Positions 17,346-26,241 of a stretch of DNA of 64,000 bases are shown in pieces. Position 1 is the stretch's first letter; each line of letters starts with the position of its first letter. The notes under the pieces are model-generated. The model saw nothing but the letters and a program-made list of their open reading frames with translations. It ran no database searches and was not told where the DNA came from. A program made the position numbers and the translations under genes. This DNA is from Pseudomonas sp. PICF141 (GTDB lineage: Bacteria > Pseudomonadota > Gammaproteobacteria > Pseudomonadales > Pseudomonadaceae). Location: assembly GCF_002286815.1 (NCBI RefSeq), contig NZ_MUNM01000054.1:62001-126000 (forward strand), in the 5' to 3' direction.

Positions 17346-17450
17346 ACCGTCCAAGGGTTAGTTTGAACCCGTTTGGGGAGCGGACGGTCACCTGCTTCAG
17401 GTGTCGCGCATTCGCGGCACCCGGACGACCCTAACCACGGAGTCAGACTT
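17346..17450 (+). promoter_or_regulatory. structured leader of the metallothionein mRNA (candidate cis-regulatory RNA)
   Basis: Exact complementary segments are ACCGTCC (17346-17352) with GGACGGT (17382-17388), enclosing GGGTT (17355-17359) with AACCC (17366-17370). These are followed by the hairpin CACCTG-CTT-CAGGTG (17389-17403). In addition GGTTAG (17356-17361) can pair with CTAACC (17431-17436), which directly abuts the ribosome site ACGGAG. Mutually exclusive pairings next to a Shine-Dalgarno sequence are what a riboswitch or thermosensor looks like. No known family was recognised. Confidence 0.45.
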
Positions 17451-17609
17451 ATGAATGACGGTACCTGCGACTGCCCGAAATGCAACTGTAAACTCGGTGA
17501 ACACCCTATCGTGCGTCACGGCAAGCACTATTGCTGTGAAGCCTGCGCCAAGCACCATGAAAACGGCGAAGCCTGCGCCAACAAAGACTGCAAGTGTGCT
17601 CAACCCTGA
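17451..17609 (+). CDS. small bacterial metallothionein
   Basis: A 52-residue cysteine- and histidine-rich protein (MNDGTCDCPKCNCKLGEHP...). It has ten cysteines in the CDCPKCNC, YCCEACAKHH and CANKDCKC clusters plus several histidines. This is the BmtA/SmtA/PmtA pattern, which binds Zn(II), Cd(II) and similar ions in the cytoplasm. The ATG at 17451 follows GGAG at 17439-17442. A structured leader precedes it. Length and cysteine spacing agree with Pseudomonas metallothioneins. Confidence 0.92.
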   Translation: MNDGTCDCPKCNCKLGEHPIVRHGKHYCCEACAKHHENGEACANKDCKCAQP

Positions 17610-17623
17610 CCGCTCAGGCAAAA

Positions 17624-17648
17624 AAGTGGAGCCGTCCAGGCTCCACTT
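17624..17648. terminator. hairpin terminator between convergent small genes
   Basis: Stem AAGTGGAGCC/GGCTCCACTT, loop GTCCA, with an A-run before it that gives a U-tract for leftward transcripts. It mainly serves the minus-strand gene 17680-17907 and may also stop the metallothionein mRNA. Confidence 0.75.
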
Positions 17649-17679
17649 CACTTCAAATCTTTCCCCTCCTGTTTGACGC

Positions 17680-17907
17680 TCAACTGGCGGGTCGCCAAGT
17701 TACATTCTCGATGCCGAATTTTTCCGCCAGCGGCTTGCTGGTCTTCTGCACCCGTTCACGGCCAAAGCGCGGGATCCGGCCTACTCCGGCATCGCAACTT
17801 GCCCAGTGCCAAGCCTCTGCATTGTCCATCTTGTCGAGGCGGATAATGAAAGACTTGGGCTTGCCATGAAGGGTGTATTCAATGACGAAAAGTTTTGCGT
17901 TGTTCAT
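17680..17907 (-). CDS. conserved hypothetical protein (DUF6555-like)
   Basis: A 75-residue protein starting MNNAKLFVIEYTLHGKPKSF, with FIIRLDKMDNAEAWHWASCD and a basic stretch GRIPRFGRERVQKTSKP. There is no signal peptide and no membrane segment. I recall this as a small Pseudomonas family (possibly DUF6555) of unknown function. It is monocistronic with its own terminator, and convergent with the metallothionein gene. Confidence 0.65.
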   Translation of the reverse strand: MNNAKLFVIEYTLHGKPKSFIIRLDKMDNAEAWHWASCDAGVGRIPRFGRERVQKTSKPLAEKFGIENVTWRPAS

Positions 17908-18160
17908 AAAACCTGTATTCCTCCCTGTAGTTATAGAGGGATCGCGAGGCGCGGCGAAAATTCAGTCGAATTGTCGGACGGCGACAGTGACTGGTGACAG
18001 CCGGACGCCCCGTAATCCTGGTTGAACCAGTCCGACAGGCAGGCACCTTTTTTCTGCAGGTTCGCCACAATGGATCGCTTATTCCTGCGGGTTGTGAAGA
18101 CCCCGCAGGAATGGGGTTGCTGTAGAATCCTCGGCATTGACTTTACAAGGTGCATCCCCG

Positions 18161-19195
18161 ATGAGCGAGCCGATTCGTCTGACCCAATATAGCCACGGCG
18201 CAGGCTGTGGCTGCAAGATTTCACCCCAGGTACTGGAGGTGATTCTGGCCGGCAGCGGCGCGCAAAACCTGGACCCGAAACTCTGGGTCGGCAACGCTTC
18301 TCGCGATGATGCGGCGGTGTATGCCATCGACGAAGAACGCGGCGTAGTGTCGACCACCGACTTTTTCATGCCGATCGTCGACGATCCATTCGATTTCGGC
18401 CGTATCGCCGCGACCAACGCCATCAGCGATATCTACGCCATGGGCGGCGATCCATTGATGGCAATTGCGATTCTCGGCTGGCCGGTCAATGTGCTGGCGC
18501 CGGAGATTGCCCGGGAAGTGATTCGCGGTGGGCGTTCGGTCTGCGATGAGGCGGGGATCCCACTGGCGGGCGGCCATTCGATCGATGCGCCAGAGCCGAT
18601 CTTCGGCCTGGCCGTGACCGGGCTGGTGGAAAAACGCCACATGAAGCGCAACGACACCGCCACCGCCGGTTGCTTGCTGTACCTCACCAAACCCTTGGGC
18701 ATCGGCATCCTCACCACCGCCGAGAAGAAAGGCAAGTTGCGCACGGCCGACATCGGCCTGGCCCGGGACTGGATGTGTACCCTGAACAAACCCGGCAGCC
18801 GTTTCGGCAAACTCGACGGCGTGACCGCGATGACTGACGTCACCGGTTTCGGCCTGCTTGGGCACTTGGTCGAGATGGCCGACGGCAGCAACGTGACTGC
18901 ACGCATCGAATATGACCGGGTGCCGCGCCTGCCAGGTGTCGAGTATTACCTCGATCAGGGCTGCGTGCCGGGCGGCACGCTGCGCAATTTCGACAGCTAT
19001 GCCAGCAAACTGGGGCGGCTTCAGGAACTGCACAAACGGGTGCTTTGCGATCCGCAGACCAGCGGTGGCCTGCTGATTGCGGTCACGCCTGAGGGCAATG
19101 AACAGTTTCTGGTGGTGGCAGCCGAACTCGGCCTGGCCCTTGAGCCGATCGGCGAACTGATCGAGCGACAGACTAATGCGGTAGAGGTGTTTTGA
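18161..19195 (+). CDS. selD: selenide, water dikinase SelD
   Basis: A 344-residue enzyme making selenophosphate from selenide and ATP. The catalytic motif GAGCGCK contains C16 (cysteine rather than selenocysteine) and K19. Further blocks are STTDFFMPIVDDPFDFGRIAA, AISDIYAMGG, and TDVTGFGLLGH for ATP/Mg binding. The ATG at 18161 is chosen by alignment with the family N terminus (MSEPIRLTQYSHGAGCGC). It overlaps the selU start by one base. With the next gene it forms a tRNA-selenation operon. Confidence 0.95.
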   Translation: MSEPIRLTQYSHGAGCGCKISPQVLEVILAGSGAQNLDPKLWVGNASRDDAAVYAIDEERGVVSTTDFFMPIVDDPFDFGRIAATNAISDIYAMGGDPLMAIAILGWPVNVLAPEIAREVIRGGRSVCDEAGIPLAGGHSIDAPEPIFGLAVTGLVEKRHMKRNDTATAGCLLYLTKPLGIGILTTAEKKGKLRTADIGLARDWMCTLNKPGSRFGKLDGVTAMTDVTGFGLLGHLVEMADGSNVTARIEYDRVPRLPGVEYYLDQGCVPGGTLRNFDSYASKLGRLQELHKRVLCDPQTSGGLLIAVTPEGNEQFLVVAAELGLALEPIGELIERQTNAVEVF

Positions 19196-20298
19196 TGTCC
19201 ATCGACTTCACCGATTACCGCGACATCTTTCTAAACGACCGGCCAATGATGGATACCCGCGCGCCGATCGAATTCTGCAAGGGCTCATTCCCTGGCGTGG
19301 TCAACCTGCCGCTGATGAATGACCTGGAAAGGCAACGGATCGGCACTTGCTACAAGCAGCAAGGTCAGCAAGCCGCCATCATCCTGGGGCATCAATTGGT
19401 GGCCGGCGAAATCAAGGCCGAGCGCATCCAGGCCTGGGCCGATTTTGCCCGGGCGCATCCGGATGGTTATTTGTATTGTTTTCGCGGCGGTTTGCGTTCG
19501 CAGATCGTTCAGCAATGGCTCAAGGACGAAGCGGGCATCGACTATCCGCGGGTCGGTGGCGGCTACAAGGCCATGCGCACCTTCTTGCTCGATACGCTCG
19601 ATCAGGCTATTGCCCAGTGTGATTTCGTTTTGCTGGGCGGCATGACCGGCACCGGCAAGACCGAGGTACTCACGCAATTGAGCAACGGGCTGGATCTCGA
19701 AGGCCACGCCCATCATCGCGGCTCCAGCTTCGGCAAACGCGCCACCGGGCAACCTTCCAACATCGATTTTGAGAACCGCCTGGCGGTGGATGTGCTGAAG
19801 AAGCGTGCCCGTGGTATCGAACAGTTCGTGCTGGAAGACGAGAGCCGCATGGTCGGCAGCTGCGCCTTGCCGTTGCCGTTGTATCAGGGCATGCAGCAAT
19901 TTCCGATGGTTTGGCTGGAAGACAGCCTGGAAGGGCGGGTCGAGCGAATCCTGCGTGATTACGTGGTGGACTTGTGCGCCGAATTCATCCAGGTGCATGG
20001 CGATGAAGGCTTCGCAATGTTTTCCGAGCGTTTGCTGGCAAGTCTGAACAATGTCCAGAAACGATTGGGCGGCGAACGTCATCAGCGGATGTTGGCCTTG
20101 ATGGAAGACGCGCTGGCAGAACAGGCGAACAGCGGTGCGGTGGATTTGCACCGAGGCTGGATCGAAGGGTTACTGCGCGAATATTACGACCCGATGTATG
20201 CGTTTCAGCGGGAGAAGAAGGCTTCGCGGATCGAGTTTGTCGGGGAGCGGGGGGCGGTGCTTGAATATCTGCGGGAGCGGGGTAATGACCTAGGGTGA
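19195..20298 (+). CDS. selU: tRNA 2-selenouridine synthase SelU (MnmH)
   Basis: A 367-residue enzyme replacing sulfur with selenium at the tRNA wobble 2-thiouridine, using SelD's selenophosphate. The N-terminal rhodanese domain carries the catalytic C95 in YCFRGGLRSQ. The C-terminal domain has a P-loop, GGMTGTGKTEV (~148-158). The start ATG overlaps selD's stop (TGATG), giving translational coupling. Length matches YbbB/SelU (~364). Confidence 0.95.
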   Translation: MSIDFTDYRDIFLNDRPMMDTRAPIEFCKGSFPGVVNLPLMNDLERQRIGTCYKQQGQQAAIILGHQLVAGEIKAERIQAWADFARAHPDGYLYCFRGGLRSQIVQQWLKDEAGIDYPRVGGGYKAMRTFLLDTLDQAIAQCDFVLLGGMTGTGKTEVLTQLSNGLDLEGHAHHRGSSFGKRATGQPSNIDFENRLAVDVLKKRARGIEQFVLEDESRMVGSCALPLPLYQGMQQFPMVWLEDSLEGRVERILRDYVVDLCAEFIQVHGDEGFAMFSERLLASLNNVQKRLGGERHQRMLALMEDALAEQANSGAVDLHRGWIEGLLREYYDPMYAFQREKKASRIEFVGERGAVLEYLRERGNDLG

Positions 20299-20316
20299 TG
20301 TTGTTTTCGCCGGCCC

Positions 20317-20410
20317 CATCGCGAGCAGGCTCGCTCCCACACTGGATTTCAGTAGTACGCAGAATCTGTGGTCACTGAAGATCAAATTGGGAGCGAGCCT
20401 GCTCGCGATG
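20317..20410. repeat. REP pair
   Basis: Arms CATCGCGAGCAGGCTCGCTC (20317) and the exact complement ending 20410 flank a ~48-base spacer. It lies between convergent selU and the phosphatase gene. Confidence 0.85.
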
Positions 20411-20434
20411 AGGCCCTGACAAGCGCCCGACCGC

Positions 20435-21121
20435 TTACGTCGGACAAGTCTTCTGACCGTTATCCAGGCCTTGCTTGTAGCTGTTGCTCTGCAGGCTGGC
20501 CTTGCCGTTGTGCCAGGTCAGCGTGAGCACGTACAGCGAGTCGTAGTCGCTGGATGCCCAGTCCTCGGTGATGTTCTGTTTCTTGCCGACGGCTTCCCCG
20601 GCGACCTTGTTGATCAGCTCGGGCAGGTAGCCGTGGGACCAGGCCGTATAAATGACCGAGTTGTGATACTTGTCGTCCAGCAGTTCATCCGCCAGGTCGC
20701 TGGTGTCATTGGCCGAGAAGTTGATGTTCACCGGCAAGCCTAGCTTGATCGCGCTGGGGCTGATGGTCATCAGGGGGCGGATATAACTGTAGGAATTATC
20801 CAGTTCGCCTTCCTCGACATTGCGTGTCGGGTTGGCGGCAAACACGTAGTCGGCCTTGCCGAATTTTTCCGGCAACAAGGTGGCCAGGTCGATGGCGCGG
20901 TTCAGCCCCTGACAATTAAGCTGACCCAGTCCGCCAGCGGGTTTTTCCGCATGTCGCAGGAAGACCAGCGTCTGGGTGCCGTCCGCCGGTTGGGCGCGGC
21001 TTTCACTGGACTCAAGCGACAAAAACAACGCGCTGACCGCCAGCAGGGAGGGCAGGAAGATATAGGCGCGATGTTTGAAGCGTTGGGCGAATTTCAATGG
21101 ATTCATCATCGAATAGGTCAT
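20435..21121 (-). CDS. exported histidine phosphatase family protein
   Basis: A 228-residue protein with an N-terminal membrane anchor or signal segment (AYIFLPSLLAVSALFLSL) and a histidine-phosphatase core: the catalytic RHAEKP motif (~55-60) and TAWSHGYLPEL, which supplies the second histidine region. It should dephosphorylate a substrate on the periplasmic side. The start is not certain; later ATG codons at 21109 and 21106 are also possible. It is monocistronic. The 274 bp to the right (21122-21395) hold only divergent promoter sequence as far as I can see. Confidence 0.78.
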   Translation of the reverse strand: MTYSMMNPLKFAQRFKHRAYIFLPSLLAVSALFLSLESSESRAQPADGTQTLVFLRHAEKPAGGLGQLNCQGLNRAIDLATLLPEKFGKADYVFAANPTRNVEEGELDNSYSYIRPLMTISPSAIKLGLPVNINFSANDTSDLADELLDDKYHNSVIYTAWSHGYLPELINKVAGEAVGKKQNITEDWASSDYDSLYVLTLTWHNGKASLQSNSYKQGLDNGQKTCPT

Positions 21122-21395
21122 CTTCAGCGTATTCGGTTAAGGCTGACAAACCTTGGCACCGCGAGCTCCCAGCATCGGGTGTTTTCCATGTCATTGACCC
21201 GGTCCGTTTCCTACAGGGCAATGCTCAGAGTCCTCTGGAGCCCTTTGGTTCGATCCGGGTAAGGCGCCTGGCACTTTAACGGCAACCTTGAACGGATTGG
21301 GGAAAGGTTATCGACTGGATGTTGCGGATTTATGGATACGGCACATACCTTATCCACCTTATGACCTTCACTCCGTCTTTGCGTGGATGCCCCTT

Positions 21396-22103
21396 ATGAC
21401 CGATTTGTCTGCATTCCCCATTACTCGAAAATGGCCGGCCCAATACCCCGAATGGCTCCAGCTCTATTCCTTGCCAACGCCCAATGGCGTCAAGGTTTCG
21501 ATCATGCTCGAGGAAATCGGGCTACCCTACGAGCCCCATCATGTGAGCTTCGACACCAACGATCAGCTGTCTCCTGAATTTCTCTCGTTGAACCCCAATA
21601 ACAAGATCCCGGCGATCCTCGACCCCCATGGGCCGGGGGACCAACCGCTTGCCTTGTTCGAATCCGGGGCGATTCTGATTTACCTCGCCGACAAGAGCGG
21701 GCAACTGCTGGCGCAGGAATCGGCGGCACGTTACGAGACCATTCAGTGGCTGATGTTTCAGATGGGCGGTATCGGGCCAATGTTCGGCCAACTCGGTTTT
21801 TTCAACAAATTCGCCGGCAAAGACTACGAAGACAAGCGTCCTCGTGATCGCTATGTCGAGGAAAGCAAGCGCTTGCTTCAAGTCCTTGAAGGCCGTTTGC
21901 AGGGGCGCAACTGGATCATGGGCGAACGCTACACCATTGCCGACATCGCGACTTTTCCTTGGGTGCGCAACCTGATCGGCTTCTATGAAGCCGGCGAGCT
22001 GGTCGGTATCCAGAATTTCCCCAACATCATCCGCGTGCTGGAACGTTTCCTGGCAAGGCCGGCGGTGATTCGCGGGCTGGAAATCCCCAGGCAGCCGCTT
22101 TGA
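21396..22103 (+). CDS. glutathione S-transferase family protein, YfcG/YghU-like
   Basis: A 235-residue GST. The N-terminal thioredoxin-like domain shows LQLYSLPTPNGVKVSIMLEE (the TPNG motif of the nu-class disulfide-bond reductases YfcG/YghU), NPNNKIPAI and ESGAILIYLA (glutathione gamma-Glu binding). The helical C-terminal domain contains YTIADIATFPWV. ATG 21396 is chosen by alignment, and an upstream in-frame ORF extension to 21288 is non-conserved in character. It probably reduces disulfides with two glutathione molecules. Confidence 0.85.
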   Translation: MTDLSAFPITRKWPAQYPEWLQLYSLPTPNGVKVSIMLEEIGLPYEPHHVSFDTNDQLSPEFLSLNPNNKIPAILDPHGPGDQPLALFESGAILIYLADKSGQLLAQESAARYETIQWLMFQMGGIGPMFGQLGFFNKFAGKDYEDKRPRDRYVEESKRLLQVLEGRLQGRNWIMGERYTIADIATFPWVRNLIGFYEAGELVGIQNFPNIIRVLERFLARPAVIRGLEIPRQPL

Positions 22104-22169
22104 ATCCCATCATCAGGCAATGAACTCATCGCGCCGAATTTGTGGGAGCGAGCTTCAGTGGTCTCGGGG

Positions 22170-23702
22170 TCAGCCGAAAAACGGCCGAATTTCTCGCTCC
22201 CGGAAATACCGCTCGATCACCTTCGGATCGGCGCTGTAGTCGGCAATCGCCACATACGTATCCGGCCGCAGCAGGTAAAACCCGTTGCGCGCCAGGCCCG
22301 CCGCTTCAAACGCCGGTCGCCAGTCGAACACCTGCAACGGCAGGTGATGCTCGGTGCACCAGGCGATCATCTCGTCGCTGGTATCGCCATACACATGCAC
22401 CTGCCAGGTCGGGTCCTTCAGCGGTTCGAAATTGTCCCCTTCACCGTCGTGGGCCCAGGGCAGGCGATCACCGCCGTGAACATGGCCCGCAACGCCCTCG
22501 CTCAACGGCATGCCGCGATAGTTGAGAGTGGTCTGCGACACCGTGCGAAACAGGAACTCCCGAGCGGCTTCCAACGAGGTCATTTTCGGGATCAAAAAAG
22601 GTGCCACACGGGTGCGCAAGACGTCGGCAATTCGCCCTTCGGCGGTGACGAAACTGAAGACCCGGTCGGTAGTCGCCACCAATCGCCGGGCAAAGGCAAT
22701 GCGCTCGGTTTCATAACTGTCGAGCAGTTTGGCCGAGGCGCCACCGGTTAACACCGCCGCGAGTTTCCAGGCCAGATTGATTGCATCGCCAATTCCGGTG
22801 TTCATGCCTTGGCCACCCGCGGGGCTGTGGACATGGGCGGCGTCACCCAGCAGAAACGCGCGCCCGGTGCGAAAATGATCCGCAACCCGGTGATGCACGC
22901 GGTAGGTCGAGAACCAGTTCACCTTATCGATCTGCACCTTCAGATGCTCAATGGCCCGGTGGCTGATGTCTTCAAACTGAAGGGTTTCGGCACGGTCGGC
23001 GCGCTCGTCGCGAACCGTGCCGATCAGTCGGGCCCGACCTTCGCCGGCCAAGGGGAATACGGCGAGGAAGTCGGCTTCATCAAGGTCCACATGCAGTTCA
23101 CCGTTGAACGTGGGGCCGCGAGCCTGAACGTCCGCCACGTAAAAAATCTGCTGGTAAGTGCCGCCTGGAAAACCGGTGTCCAGCGTTTTGCGCACAATCG
23201 ACCGGGCGCCATCGCAGCCTGCGAGGTAACAGGCCTGGCAAGTTTCCTCCTGACCATCGGGCAAACGCAGCCGGGCGGTGACGCCATCGCCGGTTTGCTC
23301 GAAGCTGTGCAGTTCGGTGTTGCGCTCAACTGTAATACCGAAGCCGGCCTCCAGGCGGTCGATCAGCAGGCGTTCGTGTTCGTCTTGCGGATACATTTCC
23401 AGAAACGCGTAGGGCGTCAGACCTTCGCCGATGCTGCTCAGCGGCAGGCGCGCGACCGGTTCGCCCTTGACCCAGAAATTAGCCGCGGCCACTTTATGGC
23501 CGTTTTGCACAACGGTGTCGCTGAGGTCGAGCTGGCGATACAGTTCAAGCGTTCGCGCCTGTACCGCCAGCGCACGTGAAGTGGTGCCGGGTTCCGACGT
23601 CTTGTCGATAATGCGCACCGCAATCCCCAGTTTGCTCAGCCACAGCGCCAGTACCAGCCCGGTCGGGCCGGCGCCGATGATCAGCACGTCGCTACGGTTC
23701 AT
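22170..23702 (-). CDS. FAD-dependent aromatic hydroxylase-type monooxygenase
   Basis: A 510-residue class A flavoprotein monooxygenase. Motifs are GAGPTGLVLALWL at the N terminus for FAD ADP binding, the CDGARSIVRK 'DG' motif (~165-175), and GDAAHVHSPAGGQGMNTGI (~285-303) for the FAD ribityl and substrate site. The C-terminal thioredoxin-like domain suggests the phenol hydroxylase/MhpA/PgaE group. It would hydroxylate an aromatic or polyketide-like substrate with NAD(P)H and O2. No ring-cleavage genes are nearby, so the substrate is unknown. Confidence 0.85.
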   Translation of the reverse strand: MNRSDVLIIGAGPTGLVLALWLSKLGIAVRIIDKTSEPGTTSRALAVQARTLELYRQLDLSDTVVQNGHKVAAANFWVKGEPVARLPLSSIGEGLTPYAFLEMYPQDEHERLLIDRLEAGFGITVERNTELHSFEQTGDGVTARLRLPDGQEETCQACYLAGCDGARSIVRKTLDTGFPGGTYQQIFYVADVQARGPTFNGELHVDLDEADFLAVFPLAGEGRARLIGTVRDERADRAETLQFEDISHRAIEHLKVQIDKVNWFSTYRVHHRVADHFRTGRAFLLGDAAHVHSPAGGQGMNTGIGDAINLAWKLAAVLTGGASAKLLDSYETERIAFARRLVATTDRVFSFVTAEGRIADVLRTRVAPFLIPKMTSLEAAREFLFRTVSQTTLNYRGMPLSEGVAGHVHGGDRLPWAHDGEGDNFEPLKDPTWQVHVYGDTSDEMIAWCTEHHLPLQVFDWRPAFEAAGLARNGFYLLRPDTYVAIADYSADPKVIERYFREREIRPFFG

Positions 23703-23789
23703 GAGCCTGTCCTCCTCGGTGTGTGGAGCAAGTATGGTTCAGCCCGGATACACCCACCGCCCGCCTGCCCAACGGAACCAACCAGATTT

Positions 23790-23934
23790 GTAGCAGCTGC
23801 CGAGCTTGCGAGGCTGCGTTCGGCTGCGCAGCAGTCGTGAGTCCGATTAACGCGGTCAGCCTGACGCACCGCAATCTCTGGTTTTACGACTGCTGCGCAG
23901 CCGAACGCAGCCTCGCAAGCTCGGCAGCTGCTAC
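23790..23934. repeat. long inverted repeat, GCAGCTGCCGAGC family
   Basis: Arms GTAGCAGCTGCCGAGCTTGC (23790) and its complement ending GCTGCTAC (23934) are each about 45 bp. A related element is at 25271-25409. Together with the adjacent tandem array it fills most of the 395 bp between the monooxygenase gene and the DUF1615 gene. Confidence 0.85.
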
Positions 23935-24010
23935 ACGGCTACACGGCTACACGGCTACAGCGCTACAGCGCTACAGCGCTACAGCGCTACAGCGCTACAG
24001 CGCTGCAGGG
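23931..24010. repeat. 8-bp tandem repeat array (VNTR-like)
   Basis: Three copies of CTACACGG are followed by six copies of CTACAGCG and a degenerate CTGCAGGG, all in register without interruption. The first unit overlaps the last bases of the inverted repeat, so the array seems to have grown by slippage from its end. It ends 87 bp before the next start codon. Confidence 0.9.
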
Positions 24011-24097
24011 GAACAGTCAGCAGCTGTCACAGTCATAGCCTGCGCCATGCCATTGATCGTATGGTTAACCCGGCTCAACGGATTTTGATGGAGCAAC

Positions 24098-25192
24098 ATG
24101 CAAGTCAATCGATTGATCATGAGCATCACGGCATTGTTGGTCCTGGCCGGTTGCGGTACCCAACGCACGATGGAACCGCCGCCGCGCAAGCCCGCCGAGG
24201 TCAAGGCCGAGATCATGCGTCTGCTACCGGCCAAGACCCCCGATCGCCAAGGCTGGGCCACGGACATCTACGCGGCGTTTGCCGCGCAAAATATTCCGCC
24301 GACCACGCAAAACCTGTGTTCGGTACTCGCGGTCACTGAGCAGGAATCGACGTTTCAGGCAGATCCGCCGGTGCCAGGCCTGGGCAAGATCGCCCGGGAC
24401 GAAATTGACCGTCGCGCCGCCAAGGCTCACATCCCAGGTCTGCTGGTGAGCGGTGCCTTACAGGTCAGTTCACCCAATGGCAAAAGTTACAGCGACCGGC
24501 TGAATGCCGCGCGCAGCGAAAGAGAACTCAGCGCGATTTTCGATGATTTCATTGGCATGGTGCCCATGGGGCGGACGCTGTTCGATGGTTTCAACCCGGT
24601 GCATACCGGTGGGCCCATGCAGGTCAGCATCGACTTCGCCGAACAGCAGGCGCGTCATTATCCCTACCCGGTAAACGGCTCGATTCGCCGCGAAGTGTTC
24701 ACCCGTCGTGGTGGCCTGTATTTCGGTATTGCCCATTTGCTCGGCTACCCGGTGAGCTACAAGCAGCCGCTGTATCGCTTCGCCGATTTCAATGCCGGTT
24801 GGTACGCCAGTCGCAATGCGGCGTTTCAGAACGCAGTAAGTCGTGCAACCGGCATCCCGCTGGCGCTGGATGGCGATCTGGTGCGCTACGGTTCGATCAT
24901 GCCTGGCGCTACGGAATTGGCGGTGCGCACCCTCGGCAAGCAGTTGGACATGCGCAACCTGACCATCAGGGATCAATTGGAGGAGGGCAAAGGCCTTGAA
25001 TTCGAGGACACCAAGCTGTATCGGCGGGTGTTCGCCCTGGCCGAACAGGCTGAAGGCCGGCCATTACCCCGTGCGGTATTGCCGGGAATCGTACTGCAAA
25101 GCCCGAAAATCACCCGCAAACTCACCACGGCGTGGTTCGCCAAGCGGGTCGATGAGCGTTACCAGCGTTGCATGAAGCGTGCGGGGAAGTAA
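24098..25192 (+). CDS. DUF1615-family lipoprotein
   Basis: A 364-residue exported protein with a lipoprotein signal (LIMSITALLVLAGC; lipid-modified Cys near residue 19). The body contains SVLAVTEQESTFQADPPVPG, GPMQVSIDFAEQQARHYPYP and FADFNAGWYASRNAAFQNAVS, which are recognised features of DUF1615. The 'EQEST' and 'GPMQVS' stretches resemble a lysozyme-like transglycosylase fold, so action on peptidoglycan is possible, but this is inference. The promoter region contains the 8-bp tandem array. Confidence 0.78.
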   Translation: MQVNRLIMSITALLVLAGCGTQRTMEPPPRKPAEVKAEIMRLLPAKTPDRQGWATDIYAAFAAQNIPPTTQNLCSVLAVTEQESTFQADPPVPGLGKIARDEIDRRAAKAHIPGLLVSGALQVSSPNGKSYSDRLNAARSERELSAIFDDFIGMVPMGRTLFDGFNPVHTGGPMQVSIDFAEQQARHYPYPVNGSIRREVFTRRGGLYFGIAHLLGYPVSYKQPLYRFADFNAGWYASRNAAFQNAVSRATGIPLALDGDLVRYGSIMPGATELAVRTLGKQLDMRNLTIRDQLEEGKGLEFEDTKLYRRVFALAEQAEGRPLPRAVLPGIVLQSPKITRKLTTAWFAKRVDERYQRCMKRAGK

Positions 25193-25270
25193 CTGGAGCA
25201 AAAATGACTAAAAAAACCGGCTGATGAAGGCTAATGTCAGTCAAGCCATTTCAGCCGTGATGCAGTCTTT

Positions 25271-25409
25271 GTAGCCGCTGGCGAAGCCTGCGTTGGGCGG
25301 CGTAGCCGTCGTAACACCGCAGAGTGTGGGATGTGAGGCAGATTGCATTAGCCATTATCACGACTGCTGCGCAGCCGAACGCAGCCTCGCGGGCTCGGCA
25401 GCTGCTACA
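25271..25409. repeat. inverted repeat of the GCAGCTGC family
   Basis: The left arm begins GTAGCCGCTGGCGAAGC and the right arm ends GGGCTCGGCAGCTGCTAC; the arms are only partly complementary. It lies directly upstream of the second GST gene. Confidence 0.7.
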
Positions 25410-25437
25410 AAGAGAGAGTCGCAGAGGAGATTTCGTC

Positions 25438-26058
25438 ATGTATCAGCTTTACGGACATCAGAACTCGGGTGCGGCTGCCATCGAAGCTGCGCTGGAACTG
25501 TGCGAGGTGCCTTATCGCTTTATCGATGTCTCATCGTCTCCGGAGGCGGTTCAGGCATTGGAGAAGCTCAACCCGCTCAAGCAGATTCCGACCCTGCAAT
25601 TGCCCGATGGCGGGGTTCTGACCGAGAGCGCGGCCATCCTGATTCACCTGGGCCTGACGTTCCCGGAGTCGAACCTGTTGCCGGAAAACCCGCTCAAACG
25701 TGATCAGGTTATTCGGGGCCTGGTGTACATCGTCACTAATTGCTATGCCGCCATCGGCATTATCGACTACCCCGAGCGTTGGCTGGCCGAGGCGGACGAA
25801 TCATCCAGGGAAAACCTTAGGGCCGGTGCCCGCCGGCGCCTGCACTGGAGTTGGCAGGTGTTTGCCGATCAGTTCGCCGGCAAGTTGTACCTGGGCGACG
25901 GAGCACCGAGTGCGCTGGATATTCTGGCGGCGGTGGTGACGCGCTGGGCGGGGACGCGGGAGCATTTGCGCGTTGCGCGACCGGGGTTTTCCGCCTGGCT
26001 CGAACGCTTCGACCGGCACCCTGCCTTGGCACCGGTTTTCGCGCGGCATTGGCCGTAA
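25438..26058 (+). CDS. glutathione S-transferase family protein
   Basis: A 206-residue GST starting MYQLYGHQNSGAAAIEAALE. The thioredoxin-like domain has LNPLKQIPTLQLPDGGVLTESAAILIHL (cis-proline and Glu-Ser glutathione site) and the C-terminal all-helical domain has YLGDGAPSALDILAAVVTRW. ATG 25438 is chosen because GAGGAG lies 10-15 bases upstream and because the family starts at 'MYxLYG'. It is monocistronic. Substrate unknown. Confidence 0.82.
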   Translation: MYQLYGHQNSGAAAIEAALELCEVPYRFIDVSSSPEAVQALEKLNPLKQIPTLQLPDGGVLTESAAILIHLGLTFPESNLLPENPLKRDQVIRGLVYIVTNCYAAIGIIDYPERWLAEADESSRENLRAGARRRLHWSWQVFADQFAGKLYLGDGAPSALDILAAVVTRWAGTREHLRVARPGFSAWLERFDRHPALAPVFARHWP

Positions 26059-26108
26059 GAACACCAACAAACTATTGTGGGAGCAAGCTTTTGTGTTGAG
26101 TGAGCTTT

Positions 26109-26202
26109 GTGGCGAGGGGGCTCGCCCCCGTTCGGCTGCGAAGCAGTCGCAAGGCTTTCGGGGGCGCTTCGCGACCCAACGGGGGCAAGCCCCCTCGCCA
26201 CA
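26109..26202. repeat. GTGGCGAGGGGGCTTGCCCCC-family inverted repeat
   Basis: Arms GTGGCGAGGGGGCTCGCCCC and GGGGCAAGCCCCCTCGCCAC lie between convergent genes. The same family is at 36329-36464. Confidence 0.85.
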
Positions 26203-26241
26203 GAAGCCCGCTCCCACAGGGGGATTTTCGGTGTGCTGGAA

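Noticed and set aside
18000..18120. tRNA-like or selC-like RNA gene ahead of selD
   Set aside because: No cloverleaf, T-loop (GTTCRA) or CCA arrangement could be drawn. selD uses Cys codons, so no selenocysteine machinery is required for it.
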